Source of the DNA: Anthracocystis setariae
Taxonomy: Eukaryota; Basidiomycota; Ustilaginomycetes; Ustilaginales; Ustilaginaceae
Reading direction: 5' to 3'
Length of the DNA stretch: 64,000 bases
Assembly: GCA_928724745.1 (NCBI GenBank)
Contig: CAKMXJ010000015.1
Coordinates: forward strand, 558,001-622,000
The notes under the pieces were generated by a model. It was not told where the DNA came from. It saw nothing but the letters and a program-made list of their open reading frames with translations, and ran no database searches. The position numbers were made by a program, and so were the translations under genes. This document shows positions 25,504 through 36,511 of this stretch, piece after piece (the first letter of the stretch is position 1; each line of letters opens with the position of its first letter).

Positions 25504-28500
25504 TTACTCGGCTCCCGTGAAGAGACTGGCTAGTCTCCTTCCAGCCATCTGGAGGAAGCTCTGCCTCTCCCTCGCATTGGCTACCAAGCTAGGAGGCAAG
25601 CTCAGATAACCGATCTTGTCCTCCACCAGCGGAAGCAACGCCTCTGCCAGACCTTGCATCAACGTCGCCTTGTCAAAATGAGGTGCTGGACTTGCGCGTG
25701 CTGTTGCTGTTACCACCGTCGAGGACCGCTCCGTGTTGAGTGTGCGGAAGAATTCAATGTGTCGGATGAGTAGCACCAAGATCAACTCGATCGCGTCCAG
25801 CTTGCTCGTCGAAGAAGCTCGCAGAGCCAAGTTTCGAGTACGCAGCTGCCGAACAGCCACCGAGCGGCGCTGAACGGGTGATAGCTCACCAGCTGTCATC
25901 TCGCCAAGTGCATCGCGCGCGATCTCATCGAGTTCATCTTGACGAACCGAATCCACATTTTCAAGCAGCGTGTCGATGTTTTCCAGCGCCGAAAGCTCCT
26001 TCGATACCGAGTCCGTGTACTCATCCAGCGCGGCGACAAGACTGCCGATGCTAGGAACGCTTGAGGCCGCAGCAGAGGCGCGCTGCGAACGAAGGAAACC
26101 GGCACGCGACGAGTCACCGTCGAGGCCATCATCGGCTCCACCATAGGGAGTGCGCGATCGCTCACGGTTGGCGACCAGCGAAGGTATCAACACGGGTCGT
26201 ACACGAGCCGCCGCTCCTCGCGCGTCACTCGCCGCTTCGAGATACGACAGCAGCGTCATCTGCAGTCTAACCACCATTGCGCCCACCTTGGAGCTAAACG
26301 CGTTCTCCTCCTCAGCACCAGCATTGCCGTTGGGCGCCTCGCTCGATGCACCCAACGCGCGCAACGACGCGGTGGGCATGCGAGCTTCTTCGCGCTCTGC
26401 TTCGTTGTAAGGCACAACACGCGAGCGCCACGCCGTTGCATGCAAGAAAACAGCCGCAAACGCAACAATGGCAGAGTGGAAGGGCGCAAGTGGACTAGGT
26501 GTCTGCTGTGCATCATCGTCCAACGACGACATGATCAGCACAAAGATGGCAACGACCAAGTGAGCCTGTCCAAGCTGGGCGAACGAGCAGAACTCCTGCA
26601 GCGGAGCTCGGAGAACAGTCAACAATGCGTCCCGGTGTGCTGTCAACAGCGCCAGAGCATGACGAGGAGCCGCTGCAGCAGAAGTAGGAGCAAGTGCCTT
26701 CGAGATGCCGAAAGCGCCCTGGATCGAAGATCCGCCCAGCGATGCCGTGGTGCTGGCAAGGATGCTTGTGGTGAGCTGGAGCACTGGCGTCAGCAAGGCG
26801 TTGTAACGCTCGGTCGCAGCGGGCAGGAAGCTGTCGAGATCGACGAACTCCTGATCCTGGTCAGGGCGCGCGGCGAGGTAGTCGGACTGCGCGAGCACGT
26901 CAAAGATCTTGGCATTCAGCAACCTCTCGGCTCCCTCGCGCGTCTGGGCCATGCGGTTGAAGAACGCGAGCCGCGCTTCGTAGACGTAGATGGCGTTCAG
27001 GCTAGCGGGATCAGGTCGCAAAGTATCCTGCAAAGCGAGGTCGGAGTCACGCAGGGCAGTGACAAAGCTCTTGATATAGCCCTTGCGGTCCAACAGGTCA
27101 AGGCACTTAGATGCACCACGACGAGTCGACGAAGAGGAAGATGGCGCATCAAGGGCACACAACTTGTCAAGGAGCGTAAAGGCGATCGTCTTGGACAAGT
27201 CGCTGGCGTCCAGGGCATCCCGTCCCAGCACGTCCATCAGTCGCTCGGCGTGAGAGAGCAGCAAAGTGCGGGTGCGTGCTTCCAGACTGGTCGTCTGTGG
27301 GCGGCCACCGAAGATGTTGGTGGTGGCATTTGAGACGCCGCCCACCGACATGGTCTCGTCAACGTCCGTAGCAATGATAGAGGCACCGTCGTTGGCACCT
27401 GCTTCGCCACTAGCATCAGCGCCGCCGCCAGACTTGGCCAGCTGCAGGAAATTGATCAGCGCCGAGTACAGGTTGCCGCGAGCCTTGGTGGTGGTCTCGA
27501 GCCTCAAAATCGAGTCGATCAGGGCACGCAGCGTCGTCAGCAGTCGGTCAACGGGAAGAGCATCGACAGCTTCGAGATCCAGTGCACCGCTCGTAAGCTC
27601 CACTCGGTGCTGTCGGAGCGAGGTGAGCAACGAAAGCACCGCACCAGCTACAAGGTCAGCCGAAGGCACATCTGGACCACCAGCGTCGGTGGACGGTGCC
27701 GAGATGCGAGGAAGCAGCTCTGATAGGCAGTCAAACATGAGACTCGAACGAACCTCTGTGCGCAGCAAGCCAGCAGCGCGAGCCAGCACCATGTCGAGCG
27801 TGTGTCGCCAAGCCTGTAAAACCCTACGGCGAGAGAAGGCAACGGCTTTCTTGGCGTTTTGCGCCGAAGCCCACTGCAGAACGAAGGCGGCTTGGTCCAA
27901 GAATGGGTTGGCTTGACCAGCATCTCGAAGACTACCCTTCTGCTGGAGGAGCGTCTTCTCGCGCACAAGGATGGCAAGCACCGCACCAAGGTCATACAAA
28001 CGAGGGCCGACAGAAGCATCGGGACGCTTGGCAAGGTCGAGCTGCTCAGGGGTAATGACGGTGATGTTTTGGCCAAGGGCCTCGCGGTCGTCGTACCATT
28101 CGAAATCGAGGCTCTGGAGGATCTCGAGGAAGCGGACACCGCCGAAGCTACGCACCTCGGCGCCGCCAGCACCGAGTCGGAAGTCGCGCTCAGTGCCGAG
28201 CAAGAGGTCGTCATCGTCGACGCTGTCGTCAGCATCCAGTCCACCACCGCCAACAGTTGCACCCGAGCCGAAGAGGGCAGCCACCACACGAGCAGCCTTG
28301 GATTGGAGTCCGGCATTGAGAAGCGCGTGCAACTCGAGCGCAGTGAGCTCAAGCAAAGAAGCACGCATACGGAGCGAAGCAGTGACGCGGTCGACGGTTG
28401 TCTCGATCGCTTGGCCGTCCGAGAATTGCACCAAGCCCAAGGCGGCCGAGGTCGACGTCAGAGTCGGGCGCTCAGCTGGCACAAGGGAAAGGCTACGCAG

Positions 28501-31500
28501 CTGCTGTACGACAAAGTCTTCTTTAGTGCGCAGGTATCGCAGAGTTGCAGCACTCGTGAAGGGATGGACGCAGAGTCGCAGAATGAGAGCACAGCACTTG
28601 TCGGCAAACCCAGGCGAACGCTCGGCGAGGCTTAGGAACGAAGCGCCTTCACCATCCGTTTCGGGGCGAAGCAGCGCCAGGATGGCATGGATGGCAGCAG
28701 GCGCAGCAGTCTGTGCATCAGGATCGATGATAGTCTGCTCTTCCGGACGCGCCGCGCGCAGGTCGTAGCCGAGCAAGAGATGGGCGACATTTGGAGCGGT
28801 CTGGTTCAGCTCCGTCCCGGCAAGCAAGAGATTGATGATGGCAATCTGGATTGCCTCGACGGCATCCTGGGATGCCAAGGCACCTGCGCCATCGAGCTTG
28901 CCAGTCGAACCTTGAAGATCCGCATCCTCGTCCTCGTCCGCATCGACACCTCCTGCAAGCGCATTGAGAGTCTCGAGAGTTTTGGCGCTTCCAGCGTCTC
29001 CCGACGACTCGGCCTCGAGACGGCCAACGTAGCCCGCCTTGACCCGGCCAGCCTCGTCGCTCATTTCGAGCAGACCGACAAGACGGTTCATCTTGCGGCG
29101 ATAGCCCATCTCGCCAAAGCGATCAACTGCGCTGAAAGCCGCAGTGCGAGCGATCAAGCCGAGAAGACGAACCGACAGCAAGGCGACGTCGTCACGGACA
29201 CAGTTGATGAGCAGTGCGATTTGGACGACCGACTCGTGAGCATGCAGAAGCTGAATGTCGAAGCTGCTGTACGAGCCCGAGTTTCCGACACGTGCAGAGA
29301 CGTCGAAAGGCAGCTGAACACCGTTGAGAGTGGTGTCGATGAGTGTGGGGATGAGCACTTGCACGAAGAGGTCCTGGTAGCGCAAGACGCGGTCGAGGAT
29401 GCTAAGAATGTGACGGACCGAGCTGCCGTAGAAGAAGGTGCTGGCACGGTTCTGATTGATAGCCTCAAATGCTGCAAGCCCAGAGCCGGGGACGAGGATA
29501 CCGAGCATCTCACCCACCATTTTGGATCCAGTGAGGATTCGACGCATCAGGTGGAAACCGGGATGCGAAGCGAGCTGAGTCAACAAGGCAGGATCCGATA
29601 CGGCTTCCGCACCTTGATTGCTACGAAGAAGCGCGGTCAGGTCATAAGAGCGGAGCGAGCGGTCGACAAAGTCGAGACACGATGCGACGACACGCCACTG
29701 CTCGGCAGGCTCGACGTAGTCCCGAGTGCGTGCTTTGAGGAAGACGTGGTCGATGACGAAGTCGACATAAGGCTCGACAGAGCGCAGCTGTCGGCGCTGA
29801 CCGACGTTGTGGTATGCTGACTGGGTCTGTCCCTGAATCTGATGCTGTGACGATTGGCCGTAGGCTACGATGGTGCCGAATGGGTTGGCACCGCTAGAAG
29901 ATGTGGCTGCGATGTCAACGAGCGCGTTCGAACCCGCTCCGAGCGCGCTTGGTGGAAGCTGCACAAGCGCCTTAAGGAAGTTGACGAAGCTCGTAGAACC
30001 CGGGAAGGTGCGAAGAGGCACCTCGAAGTTTTCGAGCTCGTACAGGACGCCCTTGGAGGCAAGAGGCTTGAAAGCAGAGGAAGTTGATTGGCTGTTGGTA
30101 CGAGACTTGGCACCGTTTTCCGAGGGAAGCAGACCGCACTCGTCGAAACGGTCCCAGAGCTGTGTTGCAATGGTGGTGAAGCGGGCGCGAGCATCCGGGT
30201 TGGTAGGTGAGTGATGCAAGAAAGCCGAGAGCGCGTCCAAAATGCTAGCTTTGAGCTCGACAGGTACGGGGCAAGTGAGGAGCGACAAGAGCCTGTCCAA
30301 AGCATTGTAGGAGGTGTTTTGCAGCAGCGCATCGCGAGCCGGATGCGAAAAGTAGACGACATTGCGGAAGAGGCGTACGAAACCGATGAGCAGCGTCTCT
30401 TCGTTCTTGGGCATGGCGAGCGTCTGATAGCTAGAAGGATGGAACGAAGATGAGTGGACAGCCTGGTGGAAGGTGTCGATGTAGTAGGTCATCCACTCGA
30501 ACAAACGGCTCCACGAGATGAGGCGACCTTCGGCGGCAGCTCCGTTCTGACCGTCCTCCTGGTCGAGCAGAGCATAGGCCTGGCTGGCGCTCTGCGGGCC
30601 GGAGGACATGGCAGCGAGCATGTTGAGAAGCGCACGCTGATGGCCAGGTTCACGGACATCGATGGCCCATGCGAGGAAACGGGTGGTTCGATTGTCGGGT
30701 CCCACCCAGAATGGCAGACCAGCTTCGGGGCGACCACGGCAGAGGAGGGCGATGAGGTCGAAGAGGGCTTCGATGTCGTATCTGCGTTCCGGCGGCGCGG
30801 TACCTGCGCGGGCACCGACGCTCCTCGAAAGAGCAAAAGCGGCATCTTCTTCGGATCGCTGAATGCGTCTCAACATGGGAAGCATGACCGAAGTAGTACC
30901 GACGGCGAGATTGTGGATCTGCTGGACCACGTACTCGCGGAACTCGGCGTCCACCTCGTCATCCCAGGCATTTGTGTCTGCAACGTCTGCAGCAGTTGCA
31001 TCTGCCTCGGCAGCCACAGCCCCCTCTTCTTCGCCGAACAGAGCATCGATGGTCTTTTGGCGGAAAGCGAGGATGCGAACGACGAGGAAGATGAAAGCTC
31101 CACCGGCAGGACCTTCTGCGTTGTTGGCCGCTTTGGAGTCCTTGGAGAGCGATGAGCCGGTGATGGATTGGAGCACGAGATCCTGAATCTGTTCCTCGGA
31201 GATGGATAGTTGGTTTCGGAAGGTGGGGTTGCGAGAGAAAGCTTCGACGAGGAAGATGGACCATTGCAAAGCGACGGCGCTGTTGAGCTCGCCGAGCGCC
31301 CATTTTTTGCGTGTGATCTCGGCATGCGTGGAAGTGATGAAGGACTCGTCATCGAGCAGCGCCTCTACAGTGTTGCGGAGCGAGCCTCTGCTTGCTCGAT
31401 CGGCCATGGCTGCTCGTGCATCTGGTGTTGTATCAATGGCACCCAGCAGTGCAGTGAGGACGTAGATGGTGATCTCGTCGTAGGTCTCGGCAGAAATCGC

Positions 31501-32522
31501 GGCGAGCCATCGGAGGATGGCCGAGATGTTGGACGGCGTGAGAAGCGAGGAGATGGAGAGCAAGTAGAGGAGGTGACCGAGTTCGCGACGCTCTTCGCGC
31601 AGCCAACCAAGTCGGTCGAGCTGAATCTCATCGCTGAGACGGCCATTGATGGCGGTGGAGGTGGTGGAAGGTGGCTGTGGAGCAGATTGACTGGTGCCGA
31701 GGCCGAGGAAGTTGGAAGTGTGAGTCTGGATCCCCTGGGTGGCGGTGTTGGAATGTGGGGATTCGAGAGACGCCTTAACGCGTGCTGCTGACTGCTTTGC
31801 ATTGTCCATCTCGACGATGATGCGTTCGGCAAGTGTGACCTTGCGTGGAGAAGTGGCTGAGCCGACCGAGGTTTCGATGGAAGCGAGCGATTCGACAAGC
31901 TGCTCCATCTTCATGCCCATCCTCTGCGCTTCTGGGTCCTCCTCAAATGGCATGGTGAGCGCGTTGCGGAGGAGCTCCTTGAGACACGCCAACAGAGCGA
32001 GACGTTCGCGGTGGTAGAGAATACAGGCTACCTCGACAGCCGGACGACCCCACCTTGCACGGCCAGCAAGTCCCTGTTGTAGCAGGGAAGCGGCATAGTG
32101 TTCGGAGACGGCAAGCTCACGAGCTAGCAAGAGCGATTGCTGTGCAAAGTCTGGGTTGAGGTTTTGGGTGCTGCCATTGATGGTGATCTTGCCTGTGGTG
32201 TCGAGACGAAGAAGGGATACACAGTGGAGGGGCGGTCAGTTGGTGGCTCTGATGGGCTGACCAATGCAGTTGCGGATGACGAATACTTACCTGATTCGAT
32301 CTCTTTGCGTTCGACATCAGAAGGAGGGCGGACCTTGCCGAGGTCGGCGAGGTCGGAGCGGTTTCTGTCCATGGTCACGAACCAGTCATTGGAGCGTGAG
32401 AGACGCACAGGATTGGATGCGGCTTCGTTGATCAGGCGGTGAAGGCGCTCAAAGCGTGCGGCCTCGAAGACAGCTATCCCACCAGCTGCGCTGGAAGTGG
32501 AGGTAGAGGAAAGGGCCGACAT
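25504..32522 (-). CDS. NUP192: Nucleoporin NUP192/NUP205, inner ring of the nuclear pore
   Basis: The 2306-residue protein is the large alpha-solenoid nucleoporin of the inner ring scaffold. Two exons are predicted: 32291-32522 and 25504-32192, with a 98-bp intron (GTAAGT to CCACAG). Joining them gives 6921 nt in frame and restores the conserved N-terminal helix (ITINGSTQNLNPDFA followed by LLLARELAVSEHYAA). The rest is helical repeat without catalytic motifs. The length is larger than yeast Nup192 (about 1680) and near vertebrate Nup205 (about 2010), with Ala/Asp/Glu-rich linker insertions explaining part of the excess. The ATG at 32522 begins a Ser-rich stretch before the first helix. The second exon is 6.7 kb of uninterrupted coding sequence. 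Confidence 0.88.
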
Positions 32523-33990
32523 GTTTGTGTTGCTGCTCGTGATCTATGAGCCAAGATTAAGTAGGTGGCGTTGGTTGTGACGCCCAGTAGGTGAATTCGA
32601 GAATGTTGTGGTGCCGGATTGTTTGACAAGCGTCCAATGTGCCTTAAAAGGGGATCGCTGGGCCTAGAGGAGCATGCCGCAAAAATCGATTGAGCTGATG
32701 GAGCTGTAGGCACGCCGAGGGAGCTGACGAAGAGCTGTTCGATCCTACGACTATCCTTTGATTTGAAGAGCTGATGCCGATCAACGAAATCGTTGCGATG
32801 ATGGATGGTGAAGCGATGGTGAGTAGAGCAACAACAAGAAGAAGTGCAGGAAGATGATGATGATGGCACTAAATCGCAGCGCACAAGCTTTCTGTGTTCC
32901 GCGTCGCGAAAAAGTTGGATCTGATCTGGTGATCGATCAACTTACTGCATCGTAACTGCCAAAAACGCCCGATTCAGCTGTCAATTTGTGCTTGCATTTT
33001 CGTCAGCTTTTTTCCTCCCTTTTTTTCCCCTTTTTTTGGGGATGCTTTCCTCTCAAACTTTTATATGTTGCTTGTATTGTGGAAGCGTACGTTGCCTGTC
33101 AAAGCAGGACTTCATCTGCTGAACACACACAATCTCTATTTCCGGTGTGTCAACCGACCACTTCAAATCCAGAACAACCCAAAGGAGACACCGTATGCTC
33201 CTTACCTTGTTCCATTGACTTGCACGAGAACGGCGACTTTCACACAAAGCCGGTTAATGTGGCTCGATCACACGACGCTCGATCGCAAAATCCTAATGAG
33301 ATACAGTAGAGTTGCTGTGGCCTTTTGCCCGTCACCTGCCCACTTGTGGGTGCTGCAACCCACTACAACCACCAGTGGTTGTGATGAGGTCGAAAGGCTC
33401 CTGTTTGATTCTGAACGGAACAGTACTGGACAAATAACGAATGAAATGCTGGCGGATGATCCCTATTGTGGCTGTTGTCACCTTTTCGATCCTGACTATT
33501 GAGCACACGATTGAGCGCATGACTTTAGTACAGTAGTACAATAGGACTGGAACCGTGAATGCAACACCTCAGCCTGCGGGCATCGGACACAATTCCTTTA
33601 CAAGTCCAGCATGCGTCAGTCCGTCTTGATAAGTATAAGAAGTCTTATACACCCACGCCAGTCGCCCCCTTTCAGCGTTCGCACTTTCTTTTCCTTCTCT
33701 TCTTGCCATTCCACTTCGAACTCTGAACTTGCTGTGCGAGTCCTCAGATTGAGACGGTAGATCCGACTCTTTTCCTCCTTGTTTCGCACGTACATCTGTG
33801 CAAGAGCTTGCTCTTCTTCATCATCTACCTTCCTTCACCGCTAAGGTCCTTTGACAGGCTACCTTCTGCACTCCTCCTATCCTCTCCCCTCGACTTCAAA
33901 CGTCAAATCCACTCCTTTTTCTTTAAATTTTCGAAATCCTTTTTTTTTCTCGATCCCGACGCCGCGTCCTGCCTTGGAATTTTTGTCGCC
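32523..33990. other. Divergent intergenic region, NUP192 / egl1
   Basis: About 1.5 kb separates the two divergent start codons. A perfect inverted repeat around a TATAA core is at 33633-33650. T/C-rich leader sequence precedes the egl1 ATG. No supported gene is seen inside. Confidence 0.45.
33633..33650. promoter_or_regulatory. Palindromic TATA-containing element upstream of egl1
   Basis: GTATAAGA and its exact reverse complement TCTTATAC are separated by AG. It lies about 340 bp before the egl1 start. It could be the TATA box or a dimeric factor site; only the symmetry is observed. Confidence 0.4.
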
Positions 33991-34854
33991 ATGCGCGTTT
34001 CGTCGTCCAGATCGATGCTCAACATCGCTTTCATCGTGGCAGCCATCGCATACTTTGCACCGGAAGCACAGTCGTCGTCTGCTACCATGTACTGGGATTG
34101 CTGTAAGCCAAGCTCATCATGGATGGCGAAGGCACCTGTGTATAACCCCGTAGCTACATGCTTGGCCGACGGCAAGACCATCGTTACTGGTCCTAATCGC
34201 GACGATCCTAATTCTTCCGGCTGCGGTGGTGGCTGGGAGTTCCAATGCAGCTGTCAGCAGCCTTGGACGGATCGGATCAATCCAACCGTGGGCTATGCGT
34301 TCGGTGCAATGACGAGCAATCGCGAGAGCCAGGACGCATGTGCCTGTTTCGTCGCTGAGTTTGTTGGCTCAAAGCCTGGCAAGATCAACACACTGTTTTT
34401 CCAGGTGATCAATGATGGTGGGGACTTGGTCAGTGACAGCTTCGATATCCTCGTTCCTGGTATGGGTGTGGGAATGCAGACCAAAGGTTGCCCGGCACAG
34501 TGGAAGGGGACAGATATGTCCAAGTGGGGGGCGCAGTATGGTGGTCTGGACAGGGATGCGGCTGGATGTCATAACTTGCCTAAGGATATTCAGAGCGGTT
34601 GTCTCTGGAGAATGAATCAATGGGGCGACTCGGTTCAGCTCAAAGGTCCTCCTCGAAGGGTAAGGTGCTCTAAGGCTCACATCGATCGCAGTGGATGCCA
34701 AAGGAGGGACGAGCCTAACGAGACTTTCCAAGGCAGGTGGGAAGGCGAGGCCGCTCCCAATGGCTACGTTCCCAACTCGGCTGTGTGTGGAATCGGTACT
34801 TCTCGCAGATCCGGTCATCAACTTTTGCATTCTTTGAAGCACAAGCATCGCTGA
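33991..34854 (+). CDS. egl1: Secreted endo-1,4-beta-glucanase, glycoside hydrolase family 45 (Egl1-like)
   Basis: The 287-residue protein is a GH45 endoglucanase that hydrolyses internal bonds of cellulose by inversion. A signal peptide covers about residues 1-28 (MLNIAFIVAAIAYF core). The GH45 signature is present: TMYWDCCKPS with the catalytic Asp36, a GWEFQCSC segment, and GGDLVSDSFDI with the second catalytic Asp152. The many paired cysteines fit the disulfide-rich fold. The ATG at 33991 starts the signal peptide; an open frame extends upstream to 33808 but would bury it. There is no cellulose-binding module. In Ustilago maydis the homologue Egl1 is produced specifically in the filamentous dikaryon under control of the b mating-type heterodimer, so similar regulation is likely but not shown here. 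Confidence 0.92.
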   Translation: MRVSSSRSMLNIAFIVAAIAYFAPEAQSSSATMYWDCCKPSSSWMAKAPVYNPVATCLADGKTIVTGPNRDDPNSSGCGGGWEFQCSCQQPWTDRINPTVGYAFGAMTSNRESQDACACFVAEFVGSKPGKINTLFFQVINDGGDLVSDSFDILVPGMGVGMQTKGCPAQWKGTDMSKWGAQYGGLDRDAAGCHNLPKDIQSGCLWRMNQWGDSVQLKGPPRRVRCSKAHIDRSGCQRRDEPNETFQGRWEGEAAPNGYVPNSAVCGIGTSRRSGHQLLHSLKHKHR

Positions 34855-35390
34855 AGTGCGATGTTTGGCGATGTGCGGCTCAACTCTACATCATTGTAAC
34901 TGTACTCTTCTGCGAAGGGCAATCACGTTCTGTTCCATCTGCACGTTCAAGGCGGAGCACGACATTAGTGTCTTAAAGTTATCAGTGTTTGCTCATGAGA
35001 GGGATTGGCTGTGACAACTCATGGAAAAAGGTCGAGCATCTAGTGTGAATGAGTTCGTGTAGCAGCTTGCTTGCTTGCTTGCAACAACTCGGGTGCACAA
35101 AATTCGGCATTTTGGAATATCGGCAAATACGGTTACGGCTATCACACACTGTACCGCATGTTCCTGAAGTCGGCTTTCGGTGAACTTTTGTACAGGATCA
35201 AGCTCGTCAAGACCGAAGATCGGTTGGTCATGTTTGCGCTCAAGGGTGCGAGGCTCGAGTCCTGGAAATTTCGCTTTTTAGTGGGACGTGTACGACCTGG
35301 CAGCACGGTTGATCAGGGTCCTGACTCGCACCAAAGGGACACACGCCCAACCCGCATTTTTCCCACCAAAAAAAAAAAGTTTAAATTGCT

Positions 35391-35412
35391 GTACAGTACA
35401 GTACAGTACAGT
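35391..35412. repeat. (GTACA)n microsatellite
   Basis: Four to five TACAG units in a row. It matches, on the opposite strand, the TACTG tract upstream of PEX5. Confidence 0.8.
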
Positions 35413-35564
35413 GTAGAGTACGCTTTTGTTTCCGCATGTGCGAAAAGAAGTGTCAAATGGCTGATCCTTTTGAACGGCACGATTGGACTTTTGACAGGTG
35501 TCATTTTGCTCATCCCTCGGCTCAGCCTCGAGTGGCACCACATGTCAATTCGCTCATCATGGTC

Positions 35565-35582
35565 GTACAGTACAGTACAGTA
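35565..35582. repeat. (GTACA)n microsatellite
   Basis: Three and a half TACAG units, about 230 bp before the start codon of the 160-residue orphan gene. Confidence 0.8.
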
Positions 35583-35795
35583 ACTGCGTTGCACAAGGGA
35601 TGAGCACCGTGCGTTGTCCTGCTTGAGTCCGTCTGTGAGCTTTCAGATGACATATATACTCGCCCGTCATGGGTTGTGTATCTCCCTTTCCGCAACAAGT
35701 TCTCAGCCAGTTCCGCACCTGTCCCCCATTCTAAACCTCTCCTGCCTTAATTTTTCCCTTACTATTTTGCTGATTCGCAACCACCACTCGTCACC

Positions 35796-36382
35796 ATGTG
35801 CGCCTTTGATGAACTGAATGTGTCCCAACCCTGGACCAACACCACCGTGCAGCACTTTGATGTTCACTTCACCGAGTCGAAAGAGCTTATGACAGCTTGT
35901 TCAAGCAGCAGTGATACATGCAGCTCCAGGGTAAGTCTCAACCTCTGCAATCCCTTGGTCAAACCTCTGCAACATGGTCAGTCGCTCATTCTTGCTTCGT
36001 CAATTTCCCATCTTGTACCTTGCAATTTTGACAGAGTTCCAGTGAAGCGGAACGTGCACCACCTGCATACGACTCGGCTTCCATCCGCACTGACGCCGGC
36101 TCTTCTCCAGCTCCTCGTACGAAGAGTGGTTTGTTCAGCCGCATCTTCTCTCGCAGCTGCAAGAAGGGTGTTAAGAAGCGCGAACTGCCTTCGTACCGTG
36201 AAGCCGAGGTCGCAGCTGCATGGGCTAAGGTGGGCATCGACGTCAACAACCGAAAGCACGGCCCTCGTCCTCACTGCACTCCCGAAGAAATGCTAGGCGC
36301 CATGGACGGCCTCTTTGGACCCTCCACTCGACCCAAGAGGCAGTCCATGGTCTACTCGGACCTTACTGTGCGCTCTGCCTAA
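35796..36382 (+). CDS. Small intracellular protein of unknown function, two exons
   Basis: The predicted 160-residue product is not recognised. Exons are 35796-35930 and 36035-36382 with a 104-bp intron (GTAAGT to TTGACAG). Both junctions are in phase 0, and the joined 483 nt stay open to the TAA. The N-terminal half is Ser/Thr-rich and acidic. The C-terminal half has a basic amphipathic stretch with a Cys (SGLFSRIFSRSCKKG) and then a helical segment (SYREAEVAAAWAKVG) followed by NNRKHGPRPHCTPEEM. There is no signal peptide or membrane segment, so it is probably cytosolic or membrane-associated through the basic stretch. A well-formed TATATACTCG lies at 35651-35660, about 145 bp upstream. The neat splice frame argues that it is real. 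Confidence 0.65.
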
Positions 36383-36511
36383 ACCTTATCGTCATCGTCT
36401 CCATTGCTTGTGAACATCCTGCAATCACCCTCGTTTGATCTGATCGCCAAGTGCTTGTATTGAAATCTAGTGTGCAGCTGAAGTGCGAGCGTGGTCGTAA
36501 TTCACCACTTT

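Larger units (their letters stand above)
34855..35795. other. Intergenic region with two TACAG microsatellites
   Basis: About 940 bp between two plus-strand genes. GTACAGTACAG tracts lie at 35391-35412 and 35565-35582, about 150 bp apart. An A11 run is near 35368. A tRNA-like T-arm near 35260 does not fold (see rejected). No gene is supported. Confidence 0.45.

Noticed and set aside
28687..29820. 377-codon plus-strand open frame
   Set aside because: It lies antisense within the large NUP192 exon; long antisense frames are expected opposite GC-biased codons.
35215..35290. tRNA-like T-arm (GGCTCGAGTCC) near 35260
   Set aside because: No matching acceptor stem, D-arm or anticodon arm could be folded around it, and the T-stem itself does not pair over 5 bp.
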